A DNA stretch of 64,000 nt from Phocoena phocoena (lineage: Eukaryota > Chordata > Mammalia > Artiodactyla > Phocoenidae): the NCBI RefSeq assembly GCF_963924675.1, contig NC_089230.1, positions 3,659,001 to 3,723,000 on the forward strand, in the 5' to 3' direction. Each line of letters opens with the position of its first letter. Positions within the stretch are counted from its first letter, which is position 1. The notes below the pieces were generated by a model. The model had not been told where the DNA came from. It did not search any database and was given only the letters and a program-made list of their open reading frames with translations. The position numbers and the translations under genes are program-made. Of the stretch, positions 34,831 to 45,969 are shown piece after piece.

Positions 34831-35708
34831 TCCATAATTCAAACAGCCAGTATATATGCATATATGGGTGTTACTTCGCAAACTCTTTGTTTTACTTACA
34901 TGCTTAGAGCAGCAAGAAACCTTTGTTGATATGTAATTATACATTTAAAGTATATATATATGTATGATACATGAAACATATGTAGAGATGTTCATAATTT
35001 TAATGGCTATCCTTCGGTGTGAATAATTGAATACAAGAGTTTTTAAAATATCACCTTTCACGTTCATCATTTGTTCTCACGTGTGGGGAAGGTAAGAGAG
35101 AGTTGCAGCTTCATAAAAGTTCACGTGCAAACACTCCAAGCCTTGTCTGCAGAGGAGAGACCAAGTTCACACTGGAGCAACGTGGCATGTTTGCTTCAGC
35201 CATTTTCTAGCAGAAAGGATGAGACAACATAAAATGTTAAATTTTACACGATGATTTGTATTAACTCCACTGTGTAATTTTAAAAGTGAAAAGACTCTTT
35301 GGGAAAAGTGTGGTCTTTTAGAAAGACTGCTTCATGTTACAAAACTCCTGGGCCCCAGTGCCAAGGCTGGTTCCTGAAACAGCTTCCCCACTGGCAGGGC
35401 TCCCAGGACCAGTCCAAGCCCACACGGCTTAAGAGTGGGAAGGACTCCACGGGGAGGGCGTGTTTACACTAAGCGCTGGGATTCTCTCTGCTAGGAAAAA
35501 AAGAATGTTCTCAGCTCAACTCACAGTATCCTCATGGCTTCATCTTTAAAACTCCGCTTAAAGTAATGGTGTTTATTTGGCACTCTCTGCTTGCCATCAG
35601 GTGGGCAGGGAAATGATAAATATTTAAGACCAGAATGTTAAAGCTGAATCGCATCCCAAGACCCTCTCTAACCAAAAACGTATTAGAGCTACATTCGGGA
35701 GTGAATGA

Positions 35709-35760
35709 AATAAATGTTTCCTGGAATAAAGACTTGTTGCATTGTTAAGCGTGGGTGTCC
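35709..35760 (+). terminator. PDE10A: Candidate distal PDE10A poly(A) signal
   Basis: Two AATAAA hexamers lie 16 bases apart (35709-35714 and 35725-35730). They are followed by TTGTTGC and GTGGGTGTCC, a plausible cleavage and GT-rich downstream element. A third AATAAA at 35938-35943 is an alternative. The choice among signals is an inference. Confidence 0.5.
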
Positions 35761-38400
35761 ACGGCCTCATTCCTTGTTAATTAGACGAACGTAGAAAGAC
35801 CTTAAAATGGAATTCTGCGCACCAAGCTCTTACTGATGGACTGCTCTCCGAGTACACAGCACTGTGCATGTTGTAGACAGGACTTTTGTTAAATATTCAT
35901 TTCCTGTGAAACTGTAGCAAATGTTTACTGTGTTAAAAATAAATTTCATGAGCTAATATCTCCAGAAACTTATTTGGTAATTGAGCGTGCAGATTGGTTC
36001 TCTGTAAAGCTGATCGGAATTTGAACCCTTATCTTTATTACACAGGTTTGACTTTTCCATCAGACTTACCATAACCAGGAGCTGTTTCCACACCAAAGGA
36101 ACCCTAAAAACACAACAGTATTAAGCAAACATTTATTCAGCAAGTGTGTCGGGCGCCTGATGTTCCGGGAAGTGCAGGGAGGGGCGGCTGGGAGTCAAGG
36201 GCAGGAGTAAGTCTTCCTTCCCCGAGGCCTTCTGTCACCTTGCTGTGACTTGCTGTGCCCTTGTCCCCTCCTGTGATGACTGTTTTCAGAGGCCCAGTTC
36301 TGGGAGAGACAAAAGGGAAACTACATATTTTTTGACCTGAGAATCGCACGTATTTAACAAGACAGTTTTTTAAATCTTCCAAATAATACACAAATGATGC
36401 GGTTCGCAAGAGGACACACGGAGCCTGATGAAACAGAAACCTCCATAAGCCGTTCCTGCATCCCTCTCCACCCTCCCCACGGCCCTCTCCCACCATCACG
36501 TATAAGGGAGCCGGTTGAGATTTTTCCTCGATTGATGTTGAGGGGAGAAAGGAAAGTGACTAGAAAATAAAACCAGGCATTTATTTGAAACACCAACGTC
36601 CAAATGTTTATTTGGTAACGGTATACATTTCGATAATGTCGGCCTTGTTGATGTCCGTGTCATTAATTAGGTAGAATTCTTGCTCAGAAAGATATTTTTA
36701 GAATAGGGTAAATGCTCAGTCATCAACAAAACAGTCAAACATTTTAACACACAGAATGACTAAGATACATTATTATATTAATGTATGTTAAGAAAATAAC
36801 ACTACCTGCTTAACCTGGCAGTAACTAAAGAAGCCATGCATCAAAACACCTGTTTCCTAAGCCTTCCTGGTAAACTGAATTCTGTCCTTGTGAAACTATG
36901 ACTGTCAGAGTTTGGACTTGAGGGTCACTGGTTTGACCTTCCACCAGCAACTCGAGGTCACTTATTCGCCACCTCTGGTAGATGGTCCTCCAAGTGGACA
37001 CCGCTTCAGGGGTGGAGAACACGTTCCCATAATGCAAACCAGACCATTGCCTGACAGCTCTGGCTGCCAGAGGGCTTTTGCTAAAGTTGTCCTGAAATCT
37101 GTAGCTTTATGATTTTTCTTCCGAGACGCTCGTTCTGTACTTGCAGCAACACAGGTACCTCCACTTCCTCTTTCATCGGACCACCTTTCAGTTACCTATC
37201 TGGATGCTATCTGGCCTCCTGCGCTTAAGCTAGTCTCATTTAAAACAGTGTAACTTGGCTCAGGGGCCCGTGCAGTTCTCGACATCCTCCCCATAGAAAT
37301 TTGCCAGTGGCCTTCTGCTGGGCCTGTACTTACTAGAGAACCAACTGTCGGGGTCATCAGCTGGCACTCTGGGTGCATCTCCTACACCTCCCGTCTCCGT
37401 GGCTCTGTCATCCCAAGGCGCACCTGTTCTTGGCTCTTCCCACATGTCCTTTCACGAACACGCCCCGTAATGGTCTCTCTCTTGGGATAACCTCCGTCTG
37501 GCTTCTGCTGAGTGCATCCTTAGAGGCACGAGTGTTCCCTCGTCTGTTCAAGAATCTCTGTTCCTCTCGCTCAGTGATCTGCTCCCTCCTGACTGTGCTC
37601 ACTCGGGACAGGGATGCACCCCAAGCCCGGACGGAAATAACAGAGGTTAACATATATCGAGCACTTACTATGTGTCTGGCCCTCTAGGTACTACTTGGAT
37701 CAACTGAGTATTCGACAATTCTATAAATTATGCGTGCTACTGCCGCCATTTAAAGGTGAGGAAAATGAAACCCAAGGAAGTTAAGTAGCTGGTGAGAGAG
37801 AAAGCAGGCTGGGCTCGTCCAGGGCCAGAGACCCACACGCAAGCACCCTGCCATCCTGGGTGAGCCTGGCTTCACTGCCTGCCGGTAAAGGGCGCCTCTT
37901 GACTAATGTAGACACATGGAACCTTGGAGGCGCCCGTGAAGACCGACCCCAGAGCACTTGGTGCTTTATAAGCAAGCCTCCTTCCCTGCCCTCCCTCGGT
38001 GAGGACCTGAACGGGGACTCAAAGGGGAGAAACCGCACTCAGCTGTCGAGCTGCAAAATCACACGGGGAAACTCAGATGAAGTCTTAAGAGAAACGCTTC
38101 TATGGGTGTTTATAAGCTGACAGTCTGGCTGAAAAGAGTTGTCCCCAGACCGTTCTGTCCCGGTACTGAGGGTCGCATGGCCCCGGGGAGGACAGACTGT
38201 GGAGAAGAAAGCTGTCGAGGTGTCAGCGTGCCGTCTCCACCAGGTGAGAACCGTGCAGGGGGGGATTCACCCCGGACCTGTTCTGTGGAATCTGGTCAAC
38301 AGGATCCTGGCGCCCACTTTTCTCCTAGAGCTCGGAGAGTGGGTGCAGGTCGCAGCTGAAGCCTCAATCAGCCTGCGGGGCGGGCTGCCTGGGCCGCCGG
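35761..38400. other. Intergenic sequence between PDE10A and C6orf118 (first part)
   Basis: This stretch is mostly unique sequence with many short chance frames and no recognisable protein. A MIR-like relic lies near 37650-37830. GC content rises toward the minisatellite at 38.4 kb. Confidence 0.6.
37650..37830 (+). mobile_element. MIR relic
   Basis: GAGCACTTACTATGTGTCTG followed by AAAGGTGAGGAAAATGAAAC and AAGTTAAGTAGCTGG matches the familiar MIR core and tail order. Confidence 0.75.
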
Positions 38401-38415
38401 GTGAATACAGCCCAT

Positions 38416-38815
38416 GCCCTGCTCTGGGGGTCACGGCCCCTCTCTGGGGGGGGTCACAGCCCCGCTCTGAGGGTCACAGCCCCGCTCTGGGGGGAGGGTC
38501 ACGGCCCCACTCTGGGGGGAGGGTCACAGCCGCACTCTGGGGGTCACAGCCCCGCTCTGGGGGGTCATGGCCCAGCTCTGGGGGTCACGGCCTTGCTCTG
38601 GGGAGGTCACAGCCCCGCTCTTGGGGGAGGGTCACGGCCCCACTCTGGGGGGAGGGTCACGGCTCCGCTCTGGGGGGGGTCACAGCCTCGCTCTGGGGGT
38701 CACAGCCCCGCTCTGGGGGGTCACGGCCCCGCTCTGGGGGTCACGGCCCCGCTCTGGGGGTCACGGCCCTGCTCTGGGGGTCACAGCCCCGTTCTGGGGG
38801 CGGGGTCACAGCCCT
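38416..38815. repeat. GC-rich minisatellite, about 18 copies of a 20-26 bp unit
   Basis: The core GGTCAC[AG]GCCCCGCTCTGG repeats in direct orientation. I count 18 GTCAC/GTCAT cores. Copies differ in the number of G residues (4 to 8), an optional GGGA insert, and ACGG versus ACAG. The unit lacks stop codons, so three overlapping + strand frames of 149-231 codons run through it. Those frames are a by-product of the repeat and not genes. Multi-G runs on the + strand could form G-quadruplexes. Confidence 0.95.
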
Positions 38816-39584
38816 GCGGACCTCCTTCCTGTGACGGCAGCACGTGCTGAGTGGTTGGGGGTAAAGGGGAGGGACACTGCCTCCGAGAAACCAGCCAGAG
38901 GAGCACAGACTGGCTCAGGGGACATCACTGAGCACAGAGGGGCGAGGACCAGGCAGGAGAGAGCAGCCATAGCTCCCCCCTCGCCCCCCAACCAGGCAAC
39001 AACCCAGCACAGCCCGCTCCTGAGCCCGCATGACAGCACCCACCCCGTTACCCCGGCCCCCCTGCAGTCACACCCAGAATTCAGGTGGAATGGAGCAGGG
39101 AGACAGGCTTTTAATTTGACTGATTTAAAACCCAAGGGACTTCAGGACATAGTAAGTTTATCATGCCTGAATTCAGTTTCCACGTTGGACGAATTAGGAA
39201 ATCAAGGCAAGTTAAATACAGTTCTAGAAAACTAGTTACATTTTTTTTTTCACTGAATTCAGGGCCAGTGCAATGTGTCTTTGCTATCTTGATATGGCTT
39301 ATTCTGGGTTTCAAATTCTTCGTTCCAATAGTTTAGAGACTTATTTAACTTCTGCTTTGCCAGCATTGGCCTGAGAGCGACATGGAATTTACTAGAGTGA
39401 ACACGTGCGTCTGCGCATCACGGCATTGACGAATCATAACGCAGTGCCATCACCAGGGCGGAGTCTCCTCACTAAGGGAAGTGTTAAAATCCCCTTCGTA
39501 AAAGTCGCTTCTCTTTCAGAATAAAAGTGCTACTTTTATTCAATAGCCTATTAACATTCACGGTCCGACTGAGTCAACCCAGGA
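38816..39584. other. Intergenic sequence, no feature recognised
   Basis: GC-rich flank of the minisatellite grading into AT-rich unique sequence. I see no gene, RNA or clear repeat. Confidence 0.5.
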
Positions 39585-39700
39585 GCATGAGTCAGGGTTC
39601 CCCAGAGAAGCAGAGCCAATGGGCTATACACCTGCACGTGTCTGTACGTACGTACGAATGTCTATATATATCCCGCTGGCTCTGTTTCTGTGTAGGACCC

Positions 39701-39733
<33 letters not shown>

Positions 39734-39990
39734 CATTTATTACGAGGGATTGGCTCACGCAATTACGGAGGCTGACAAGCCCCACCATCTGCCGCCTGCA
39801 AGCTGGGGACCCAGGGGAGCTGGTGGCTTAGCTTCTAAATTCTAGTCTGAGTCCTACGACCTCAGAGCCAGGAGCAGCGATGGTGTCAGTCTCATTCCAG
39901 GGGCAGGAGAAGACCAGCGTCCGGGCTCAGGCTCAGGCAGAGGGAGCAACCCCACCACCCCTGCCTTCTGTCTATTCCGGCCCCCAGCGG
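39585..39990 (-). mobile_element. LTR-like interspersed repeat with embedded CA microsatellite
   Basis: It starts with the reverse complement of the LTR end that reads TTCTGTTTCTCTGGAGAACC and continues with a familiar mammalian repeat body (TTATTACGAGGGATTGGCTC). A (CA)n tract at about 39704-39731 sits inside. The exact family is not certain. Confidence 0.5.
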
Positions 39991-40639
39991 CTTGGATGGG
40001 GCCACCCCCACTAGGGAAGGCGATCCGCTTGATGCTATACCGATTCCAATGCTCACCTGAGCCAGCGACAGCCTCCCAGATGCGCCGAGACTTCTGTTCA
40101 GCCAAATATCTGGTCCCCGCAGCTCAGGCATTGACACGTAACATGGACCCTCACAGCAAGACGGTGCTTTCTTCTGTCGGGGTGCTTACTCTTACTTGTA
40201 AATCGTTCTCCAGCTCACAGAGTCCTCCTCGGATCTCTGCTCTTTATGTGTGTGCTGCCTTTTGTTTTGGCCCTTTGGCCTCCTTCCAATGTGCACTGCA
40301 GAATCCAGCTGCACCTGCCCTGCTCCGGAGGCTTTGGCCGTGGTGCTGCCACTCGGGCGCTCAAACAGCTCTGCTGTCATTTCCCCGGCTGTGGTGAATT
40401 CTGACCGCGAGTCTGGCTCTGTTCCAGGCACTGGGCATCCAGCCACGGATGAAAACAAGAGAAACACTGCTTTCAAGGAGTGTACATGCAAGTGTGGAAA
40501 GACGGATGAGAAGCGAGCAAGCCAGACAGTACATAACGTGTCAAATGGGGACAGCTGTGAGGAAGAAAAGCAGGGCGGGGGGTGAGGGACGGGGGGGATA
40601 TCTCTAATGAGGTGGCATTTTAGCAAATTCCTGATCAAG
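39991..40639. other. Intergenic sequence, no gene recognised
   Basis: Open frames of 111-148 codons exist on both strands, but none resembles a known protein and they overlap each other. Part of 40420-40630 may be an old MIR/L2 relic. Confidence 0.4.
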
Positions 40640-41772
40640 TGACCTTGGGGTAGGTAACAGTTGCTTGGCTATGACACAAAAACTATCAGTGATAAAACAA
40701 ATAGATCAACCAGACTTCACTAACATTAAAAATATTTGTGCTTCAAAGGACAAAAAGTGAAAAAAGTGAAAAGACAACCCCCTAAGATGGAAGAAAATAT
40801 TTGCACATCATAGATGCGATAAGGGACTTGTGTCCAAAATATATAAAAAACTCTTTCAACAATAAAACAACATCCAATTTCAAAATAGAAAAGGATTTGA
40901 ATAGATGTTTCTCCAAAGAAGATATATAAATGGCCAATGAGCACATGCAAAGTTGTTCTACGTCATTCGTTATTCGGGAAATGCAAACCAAAGCACAGCA
41001 GTGTAGCAGGTCACTGCTACTGCAATGGCTAAAACCAAAAAGACAGACAATAACAAGTTTTGGGCAAAGATGTAGAGAAACTACAGCTATCACACGTTGC
41101 TTGTGGGATTGTAAGATGGTGTGGCCACTTCGGAAAACAGTTTGGCCCTTCCTCCACATGTTCAACTTAGAGTTTCCATATAACCCAGCTATTCCTCCCC
41201 TAGTTACATATTCAAGAAAAATAAAAACTTATTCATACAATACCTTGTACACAAATGTTCACAGCAGCATTACTCATAATATTGAAAAAGTGGAAGCAAA
41301 CCCAATGTCTGTTAACTGGTGAGTGTATACTCAAAGGTGGTCCATCCACCCAACGGAAAATTATTGAGTCATGAAAAGGAATGAAGCACTGAGACCTGCT
41401 ACAACATGGGTGAAACCTTGAAAACATTATGTTAAGTGAAAGAAGCCAGTTATAAAAGACCACACACAGTATGATTTCATTTATATAAAATGTTCAGAGG
41501 AGGTGAATTCATAGAGACAGAAAACTGGATCAGTGGTTACCAGGGGCTGGGGGACATGAAGATGAGGAATGATGCCGGTGTGTAGAGGGTTCCTTTCTGT
41601 GATGACGAAAAAAACTGTCCTCAAAACAGACAGTGGTGATGGCTGCACGATTTTGTGAACATACTGTAAACCACTGAAATGCGAATGTAACACCGACCTC
41701 TGAATAGACACTTCAAAAGAGTGAATCTTATGGTATGTTAATTATATTTCAATAAAGCTTATGAAAAAGAAT
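40640..41772 (+). mobile_element. Old L1 fragment (ORF2 C-terminus and 3' UTR)
   Basis: Sense-strand L1 sequence with many substitutions. It includes the familiar ORF2 end (ATATAAATGGCCAATGAGCA; TTCACAGCAGCATTACTCAT), then an L1M-type 3' UTR ending TTTCAATAAAGCTTATGAAA. It encodes no intact protein. Confidence 0.85.
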
Positions 41773-42439
41773 GTGTAATTGATTATGTCACGTCGGATAC
41801 ATCACAAAGAAAAACCTACAAGTCCAGAATGCTCCTCAAAACAAAAAGAAGGAATAAATCCAATAGGCAGTTTTGGAGGTGACCACAACACCAACTCCTT
41901 TCTTGAAAAGAGGCAATTAAAGGTAAGAATAAAATACTTCCCTCTTTAGGAGATGAGATTCCAAATTGATGAGGGAAAGCCCTTTTTACAGAATTACATG
42001 AAAGTGGAAATAACCCTTTGCAACCCCTTGGAGCTAACTGATTTGGGCAAGGAATATCCACGGATGTGAAAGATTCTTGGAAACTGGGCAGCTTCATGAC
42101 CTCAAAGCGTTACCTCCCAGCATCCCTGCTGATCACAAAGGGAAAACCCATCACCACAATAACAAGATATTATGGTCGCCCCTTCCATAGGCAGTGATCA
42201 GATTTTACATTACTAATAGTGGAAAGTACAGATCACCACCCGTGAAGGACTCTTACTTACCGAGACGTTTTGACTTAAATATACTTGGGCCTTAGACTCA
42301 CTTCCACTTTGTAGGTGATATAAGGCAGGCAGCACAAAACAACCACAGCACAAAAGAAATAACCAGGCACACCTCAGAGTAGACAGTGCATGAGACAACT
42401 GGCCTGGTCTTCTCAAGGGGCCACTGTCATTAAAAAAAT

Positions 42440-42960
42440 GGAAAAGTGTGACTGTTTTAGGTGAAAAAAGCACAACTCTGTGACTATATTAGAAAGCATC
42501 AAATTGTAAACATTAAACGGGTGAATTGTACACTGTGTAAATTATATATCAAAGCTGTTTAAAGAAAGAGGTAGCAACTAAATGTATGGGTTCTTGTTTG
42601 AAAATACAGCTATGAATGATATTTTGTGGATGATTAAGGAAAACCTGAATATCGGGCTAGGTATCAGCAGACAGAAAGCAAAGACTTACTTTTCTTCAGT
42701 GTGATAGTGTCCTGTGGTTATGGAGGAGAAGGCGGGTGCTGTAGTATTTAGGGCTAAAGACTTGTGATGTCTACTACCGATTCTCAAAAGTGTCAGCAAA
42801 AATGATGGAGAGAGAGATAAAGTGAATACGTCAAAATGTTAATATCTGAATCTGGGTGGTTGTTTAGTCTACTGTTGTTTTTTTGAAAGAATAGTACATG
42901 GTACATCTAGTGGGCATGAGTTTTACTTTACAGCATAGGTGTATAAAAGTGATAATTTTC
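42440..42960 (+). mobile_element. Old L1 3'-end fragments
   Basis: The phrases AAATGTACAC/ATTGTACACTG and ATTATATATCAAAGCTGTTT fit an L1M 3' end, followed by a second diverged L1-like 3' segment up to about 42960. The stretch 41773-42439 shows nothing I can name. Confidence 0.5.
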
Positions 42961-44920
42961 AAAACTCAGATCTGACTGATCATTCCCCTTCCCTCCAGCT
43001 GGTGGGAACATCACCCCATTTATCACGGGTAACCTCCTCAACATCGTGTGAGAGCCCCCAGCTCTGGGTGCAGGGTGCCTCTCTGCTGGGCTCCACACTG
43101 GGTCCCGAGGACGTGCCCTTGTCCAGGACAGCTGGAGAGCAGGATTGGTGCAAGGCCCTTCTGAGATGGGGTCCACCCTGGATATCTGGGGGTCCACTCT
43201 GATGTCCTGCTCTTCGGACGCTATGAGAGACGAGTGCCACTGGAGGAGCCCCACCTACTTCTCCTCTCGAGGACTTGGACCCTCCTCTCTCTGTTCTACT
43301 ACCCACTCCATCCCCACCCCACAAAGGCTCTTTTCTTTTCTTCTCCCCTGAGCACGCTTCCTCCAATGAAATGAGGTTTCCAAAACACACACTGAGTCAT
43401 TCCATACAAGGTCAGCTCTCTGCCTGCATCATAAACCTCCCCGAGAACTGAGAAATCTGGAGGACAGAGCACAGATACTATGGCTGTAAATTACCCTGCA
43501 AGGCCCCCAATCCCACCACCAAAACCAGAGAAACATTTGTGGGTGCCACTCCATTTAAGGAAAAAGATGCTTTACGAAGGAAGTTCATTCAGCATTTCTC
43601 AAAGCCTGTTGCACAGAGTGGAACCTTGAAGAAAAAAAGGTCTGTGATGAAATAACTTTGGGGGCTGCTGGAAGGGTAGAATGGGTGAAGACACTCCTAC
43701 TCCCGCAGATGCTGAGCGAAAACCCTTCTCAGCATTGGCTCAGACTATCCGTCAGGTGCATCTTGTGCAGGATGGAGAAGGTGGGAAACAGGCACAGGGT
43801 GGTCCAGGACCCTATCACTTGGCCAGGAGCCGGGAGCTCTGCGCCCTGCCAGGCGGGCTGGTGACAGCCTGGATTCCTGGCTGCAGAGTCGCACCTGGAA
43901 CCAGACTCCATCTCAACTTTAAAATATCACTTAGACATATTTTTCTTATATTGATGTAAACTCTGGCTTGATTTCTTATGAGAGTAACAGTGTTCCCCCA
44001 CTTTTCTCTGCCACATTGCTGGGAAAAGGCCCATTGGACGAACAGAAGGAAGAGCCCTCCTCTTCTGCACCCGATCTGCCTTCCCCATGAGACCTTCTCA
44101 CTCGCTCTCAAAACCCAGGAGACTCTGATAGATTCCTAAGGCTTGTCAACCGGGCAAAAGCAGCCGGTTCCCAGCGGTGCAATCACCACCGTCTCTGGGT
44201 TTGTTTCGGGGAACCCACAGGCCGCCATGATTATTTTTAAAGGTGAGCAACTCTTTATCCCGATGAAAAACCAGCGATGCAAAGGATAAGTCAGAAACAG
44301 GCTGTGTAGGGAAACATCCGGATGGTTTGTTTCCTGTAGCGACAGGGACTGTCTTCCCCCGGCTCTGCCTGCGTCCCTTGGGAGGGTCCTTGTACCTTTC
44401 AGACATGTACTGGATGGTGGAATTGAATGCCCCCGGTCGGTAGGTTCTCAACCTTCCCTTCTCCACGGCCCTTTCCATAGCCATGCTCACATCTCTCCAG
44501 TCGTACAACATCAAACAAACAAAACCCATCACACCCCAGGGCAGCACCATCTACAGCGCCTGCTCTGGCTCCCACCTTCCCTCTGCTGTCCCGACAGAGA
44601 CTTGGGTTGGGAGCCTGGGTTTCACCTCTACCTGGATGGAGCCTCACCTCCTGTTCTGCTCCCGACGCCAGAAGCTTCTTCCTCTGGCTCTGGGTGTGGC
44701 AGGCGGGGTCTCAGGCCAAGCATCACCTCCTCTGGGGGCAGATTCCTTGGCCAAGAGGAAGTGAGGCTGCAGGTGGAAGGAAGACTGCTGGGCAGCTGAC
44801 CTTAGCCAGAGGTCATGGCCTGCGCTGTCCCCTGAGCCCAGGATCACAACGGTCCTTCTAAAGGGGAGGGGGAAGGCAGGAATCTGTGATGTGATGTGAG
44901 GAAGACTCGACCAACCTTTG
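42961..44920. other. Intergenic unique sequence
   Basis: Mixed GC content and several overlapping short frames. The longest, 44146-44550 on the minus strand, begins with a hydrophobic segment but matches no protein I recognise. No splice-supported gene was found. Confidence 0.4.
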
Positions 44921-44936
44921 ACCATCAGGCACTTTT

Positions 44937-45138
44937 TTTTTTTTTTTGTGGTACGTGAGGCTCTCACTGTTGCGGCCTCTCCCGTTGCAGAGCACAGGCT
45001 CCGGACGCGCAGGCTCAGCGGCCATGGCTCACGGGCCCAGCCGCTTCATGGCACGTGGGATCTTCCCGGACCGGGGCACGAACCCGTGTCCCCTGCATCG
45101 GCAGGCGGACTCTCAACCACTGCGCCACCAGGCACGCC
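44937..45138 (-). mobile_element. Young CHR SINE (cetacean type)
   Basis: A tRNA-derived SINE in reverse orientation: a T run first, tRNA-like head at the far end. It is flanked by an exact 15-bp target duplication CCATCAGGCACTTTT (44922-44936 and 45139-45153). It ends GGCACGCC where most copies have GGAAGCC. Confidence 0.95.
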
Positions 45139-45465
45139 CCATCAGGCACTTTTAAAAGTAAATTTCCTTCAGTTATACTGGGATATAATGGACATTTAGC
45201 ACTGTGTACGTTTAAGGTGTACAGCACATTTCCAACCTTTTGGGGTCTTGTAGTGACTTTGCCCTCAAATACCACTTAAAAATAAAGCGATGCTGCAGAA
45301 AAGCACTGTTAGGGCAGAGTCAAGGCTGCACGTGAGAAGGTGTGAGCTGCGTGGAGACAGGACTGTTATGGGTCACCCGGGCGGCTGCCCCGCTGCATCT
45401 TCCCACCTCAGCAGGTAGCCCACTGCGCTGCCTGCGATGTTCTCTGACTACCACCTGTCCCGTCA

Positions 45466-45965
45466 ACAGTAGCCATGAAAAGAAGCGCATCTGAGTTATC
45501 TGTGGTGAGGTGGATGGACCTAGATAGAGGCTGTCATACAGAGTGAAGTGAGTCAGAAAGAGAAAAATACCATGTGCTAACACATATATACAGAATCTAA
45601 AAAAAAAGGTCCTGAAGAACCTAGGGGCAGGACAGGAATAAAGACACAGACGTAGAGAATGCACTTGAGGACACGGGGAGGGGGAAGGGTAAGCTGGGAT
45701 GAAGCGAGAGAGTGGCATGGACATATACACACTACCAAAAGCAAAATATAGGTAGCTAGGGGGAAGCAGCCGCATAGCACAAGGAGATCAGCTCTGTGCT
45801 TTGTGACCACCTAGAGGGGTGGGATAGGGAGGGAGGGAGGGAGACACAAGAGGGAGGGGATATGGGAGCATATGTATACGTATAGCTGATTCACTTTGTT
45901 ATACAGCAGAAACTAACACACCATTGTAAAGCAATTATACTCCAATAAAGAGGTTAAAAAAGTAA
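45466..45965 (+). mobile_element. 5'-truncated L1, 3' end
   Basis: Sense L1 3' end of cetartiodactyl type. It begins at the GTGGATGGACCTAGATAGAG portion of the ORF2 end and finishes with TTATACTCCAATAAAGAGGT. It is the counterpart of the antisense copies at 15.2 kb and 49.7 kb. Confidence 0.9.
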
Positions 45966-45969
45966 TAAT

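Larger units (their letters stand above)
29159..35745 (+). other. PDE10A: PDE10A 3' UTR (probable extent)
   Basis: The region after the stop holds no second gene and has the look of a long brain-gene 3' UTR: AT-rich, with scattered ATTTA motifs and several AATAAA hexamers (29786, 29967, 30621, 34825, 35709, 35725, 35938). Its 3' end is inferred from the pair of AATAAA at 35709-35714 and 35725-35730, followed within about 25 bases by GT-rich sequence. Shorter isoforms ending at the earlier signals are likely. A CHR SINE near 32.2 kb and a CA/TA-rich simple stretch at 30920-31010 lie inside it. The exact end is uncertain without transcript data. Confidence 0.6.

Noticed and set aside
38139..39235. 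Three overlapping open frames of 149-231 codons on the + strand
   Set aside because: They are produced by the stop-free minisatellite unit read in three frames. The composition is repetitive Gly/Ser/Pro/Arg and no splice sites or conserved protein support them.
40930..41322. 130-codon + strand frame
   Set aside because: It is the decayed C-terminus of L1 ORF2, recognised by its W-C and FLHMFNLEFPYNPAIPPL pattern, and is not a host gene.
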